Below, piece after piece: positions 62,977 through 64,000 of a stretch of DNA of 64,000 nt (positions within the stretch are counted from its first letter, which is position 1; each line of letters starts with the position of its first letter). Source of the stretch: Saccharomonospora marina XMU15. GTDB lineage: Bacteria > Actinomycetota > Actinomycetes > Mycobacteriales > Pseudonocardiaceae. The notes beneath the pieces were generated by a model. The model had not been told where the DNA came from. It saw only the letters and a list, made by a program, of their open reading frames with translations, and made no database searches. The stretch lies in contig NZ_CM001439.1 in the NCBI RefSeq assembly GCF_000244955.1, forward strand, positions 2,818,628 through 2,882,627, in the 5' to 3' direction. The translations under genes were made by a program, and so were the position numbers.

Positions 62977-63789
62977 ATGAGCACCGCGACGGCGGCCAGG
63001 GCGCCCCACGAACCCTTCGGCGAGCTGCTGCGACAGTGGCGCGGCCTGCGTCGCGTCAGCCAGCTCGACCTCGCCCTCACCGCGGGTGTGAGCACGCGGC
63101 ACCTGAGCTTCGTCGAGACCGGCAGGGCCAAGCCCAGCAGGCGGCTGGTGCTGCTGCTCGGCGAACACCTGGAGGTGCCGCTGCGGGAACGCAACAGGTT
63201 GCTGCTCGCGGCCGGTTACGCGCCGGTCTACACCGAGACGTCGCTGGATGCCCCGGAACTGGCGGTGGCGCGGCAGGCGGTGCGCCGGTTGCTCACCGCC
63301 CACCTGCCGTTTCCCGCCGTGGCCGTCGATCGCGGCTGGAACCTGGTGGAGGGCAACGCGAGCGTGACGATGTTGCTTTCAGGGGTGTCGCCCGAGCTGC
63401 TGCGGCCGCCGATGAACGTGCTGCGAGTCACACTGCACCCCGACGGGATGGCACCGATGATCGTCAATCTGGGGGAGTGGCGTGCGCACCTGCTCGGCAG
63501 GCTACGTCGCGAGGTCGCCGCGACCGGCGACGAACGGCTGGTCGCGCTGCTGGAGGAACTGCGCGGCTACCCGTGTGAGCAGCAAGTGCCCGAGGTGGAA
63601 CTGCCTGCGCCCGGCGACATCGTGGTGCCGCTGCGGCTGCGTGGCGCCGCGGGCGAGGAGTTGTCGTTCTTCAGCACCGTGGCGACGTTCGGCACCCCGC
63701 TCGACATCACGCTCGCCGAGTTGTCGATCGAGGCGTTCTACCCGGCGGACGAGGCCACAGGCAGGGCCGTCACCGCGTGGCAGGCGTGA
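62977..63789 (+). CDS. XRE-family regulator with MmyB-like ligand domain
   Basis: 270 residues. N-terminal helix-turn-helix: FGELLRQWRGLRRVSQLDLA then AGVSTRHLSFVETGRAKPSR. A PAS-like MmyB/MLTR ligand domain follows (LTAHLPFPAVAVDRGWNLVE; RVTLHPDGMAPMIVNLGEWR). In actinobacteria such regulators usually control a divergent neighbour. ATG 62977 is chosen; ATG 62938 is possible. The longer frame from 62845 would overlap the operator. The 3' end overlaps the next gene by 20 bp. Confidence 0.88.
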   Translation: MSTATAARAPHEPFGELLRQWRGLRRVSQLDLALTAGVSTRHLSFVETGRAKPSRRLVLLLGEHLEVPLRERNRLLLAAGYAPVYTETSLDAPELAVARQAVRRLLTAHLPFPAVAVDRGWNLVEGNASVTMLLSGVSPELLRPPMNVLRVTLHPDGMAPMIVNLGEWRAHLLGRLRREVAATGDERLVALLEELRGYPCEQQVPEVELPAPGDIVVPLRLRGAAGEELSFFSTVATFGTPLDITLAELSIEAFYPADEATGRAVTAWQA

Positions 63790-64000
63790 GGCCCGCGTCG
63801 CTGAAGCCGGTCCGCTGCTCGGGCGCCACCAGGAATGCCCGGAAGGACTGCGCGGCCCGCTGCTGGACGTCGTCCACCTGCTCGCCCGCCAGCGTCACGA
63901 ACGGGTAGTCGGCGCCTGCGCCCGTGGCCACCGAGCGGGCGCTCGAACCGAGCACGCCGGGCCGCTGGTTGGACAGCTGCTCGATCGAGGAGGAGGACTC
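63770..64000 (-). CDS. C-terminal end of an unidentified protein (runs off the window)
   Basis: The frame is open from the window edge to TGA 63770-63772, giving the last 76 residues: ESSSSIEQLSNQRPG at the edge, DYPFVTLAGEQVDDVQQRAA in the middle and a SFRAFLVAPEQRTGFSDAGL end. The string resembles the end of extracellular solute-binding domains (substrate-binding plus VWA type) in actinobacteria, but too little is present to be sure. Its 5' part lies to the right of this window. Confidence 0.55.
   Translation of the reverse strand, partial: ESSSSIEQLSNQRPGVLGSSARSVATGAGADYPFVTLAGEQVDDVQQRAAQSFRAFLVAPEQRTGFSDAGLTPATR

Overview
The window is high-GC actinobacterial DNA. Gene content and order point to the Pseudonocardiaceae (Saccharomonospora, Prauserella or Amycolatopsis type), but that is inference without any search. 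Many genes are best matched, from memory, to Mycobacterium tuberculosis proteins. The right end keeps the mycobacterial order Rv1822, gcvH, garA, Rv1828, Rv1829, Rv1830.

Region 1 (about 1-34.1 kb) reads as one dense hypoxia/dormancy island of the DosR type. It holds a DosS/DosT-like GAF-GAF histidine kinase (30491) whose heme ligand, distal tyrosine and phospho-acceptor fall at the same residue numbers as in M. tuberculosis DosS, and a DosR-like regulator (32954, minus) convergent with it. Around them lie six universal stress proteins, four Acg-type nitroreductases, an HspX-like alpha-crystallin, a CtpF-like P-type ATPase, a Rv2625c-like site-2 protease, two CBS-BON proteins, a Rv1733c-like membrane protein and a Rv2004c/Rv2005c pair. 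There is also a PEP synthase, a GAPDH homologue with Gly in place of the catalytic Cys, a GNAT/acyl-CoA synthetase fusion, a zinc alcohol dehydrogenase, a DoxX protein and a lycopene cyclase. Copies of a 14-bp element fitting GGGNCNNNNGNCCY, the core of the DosR box, sit in most of the promoter gaps. In M. tuberculosis the equivalent genes are scattered; here they are contiguous. A DUF3048 protein and an ABC exporter operon, whose last gene is frameshifted, are embedded in the island.

Region 2 (34.2-44.5 kb) is mixed metabolism: a VOC protein, a DUF1801 protein with a short coupled leader ORF, a MarR / MBL / FAD-monooxygenase locus with a clear operator, a DprE2-like SDR, an MmpS-like lipoprotein, a methyltransferase, an ETHE1/glyoxalase-II-like MBL protein, an F420-type PNPOx protein, and a ROK repressor divergent from xylose isomerase with twin operators.

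Region 3 (44.7-57.9 kb) carries catabolic functions: an IclR regulator with acetaldehyde dehydrogenase plus 4-hydroxy-2-oxovalerate aldolase (the last two steps of meta-cleavage or sterol-ring pathways), a TetR regulator with an MpaB-type oxygenase and an F420-dependent oxidoreductase, an MFS transporter with a PLP decarboxylase, siroheme synthase, an alpha/beta hydrolase, an enoyl-CoA hydratase and an acyl-CoA synthetase.

Region 4 (58.1-62.4 kb) is the conserved core block: CDP-alcohol phosphatidyltransferase, gcvH, garA, MerR, DUF151 nuclease, MerR. The last 1.6 kb hold an NTF2-like protein divergent from an MmyB-type XRE regulator, and the end of a gene that runs out of the window.

Two intergenic arrays of a 21-bp-phased repeat (24172-24384 and 44516-44685) each fill the gap between convergent genes, starting a few bases after both stop codons. 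No tRNA, rRNA, CRISPR array, insertion sequence or phage gene was recognised.
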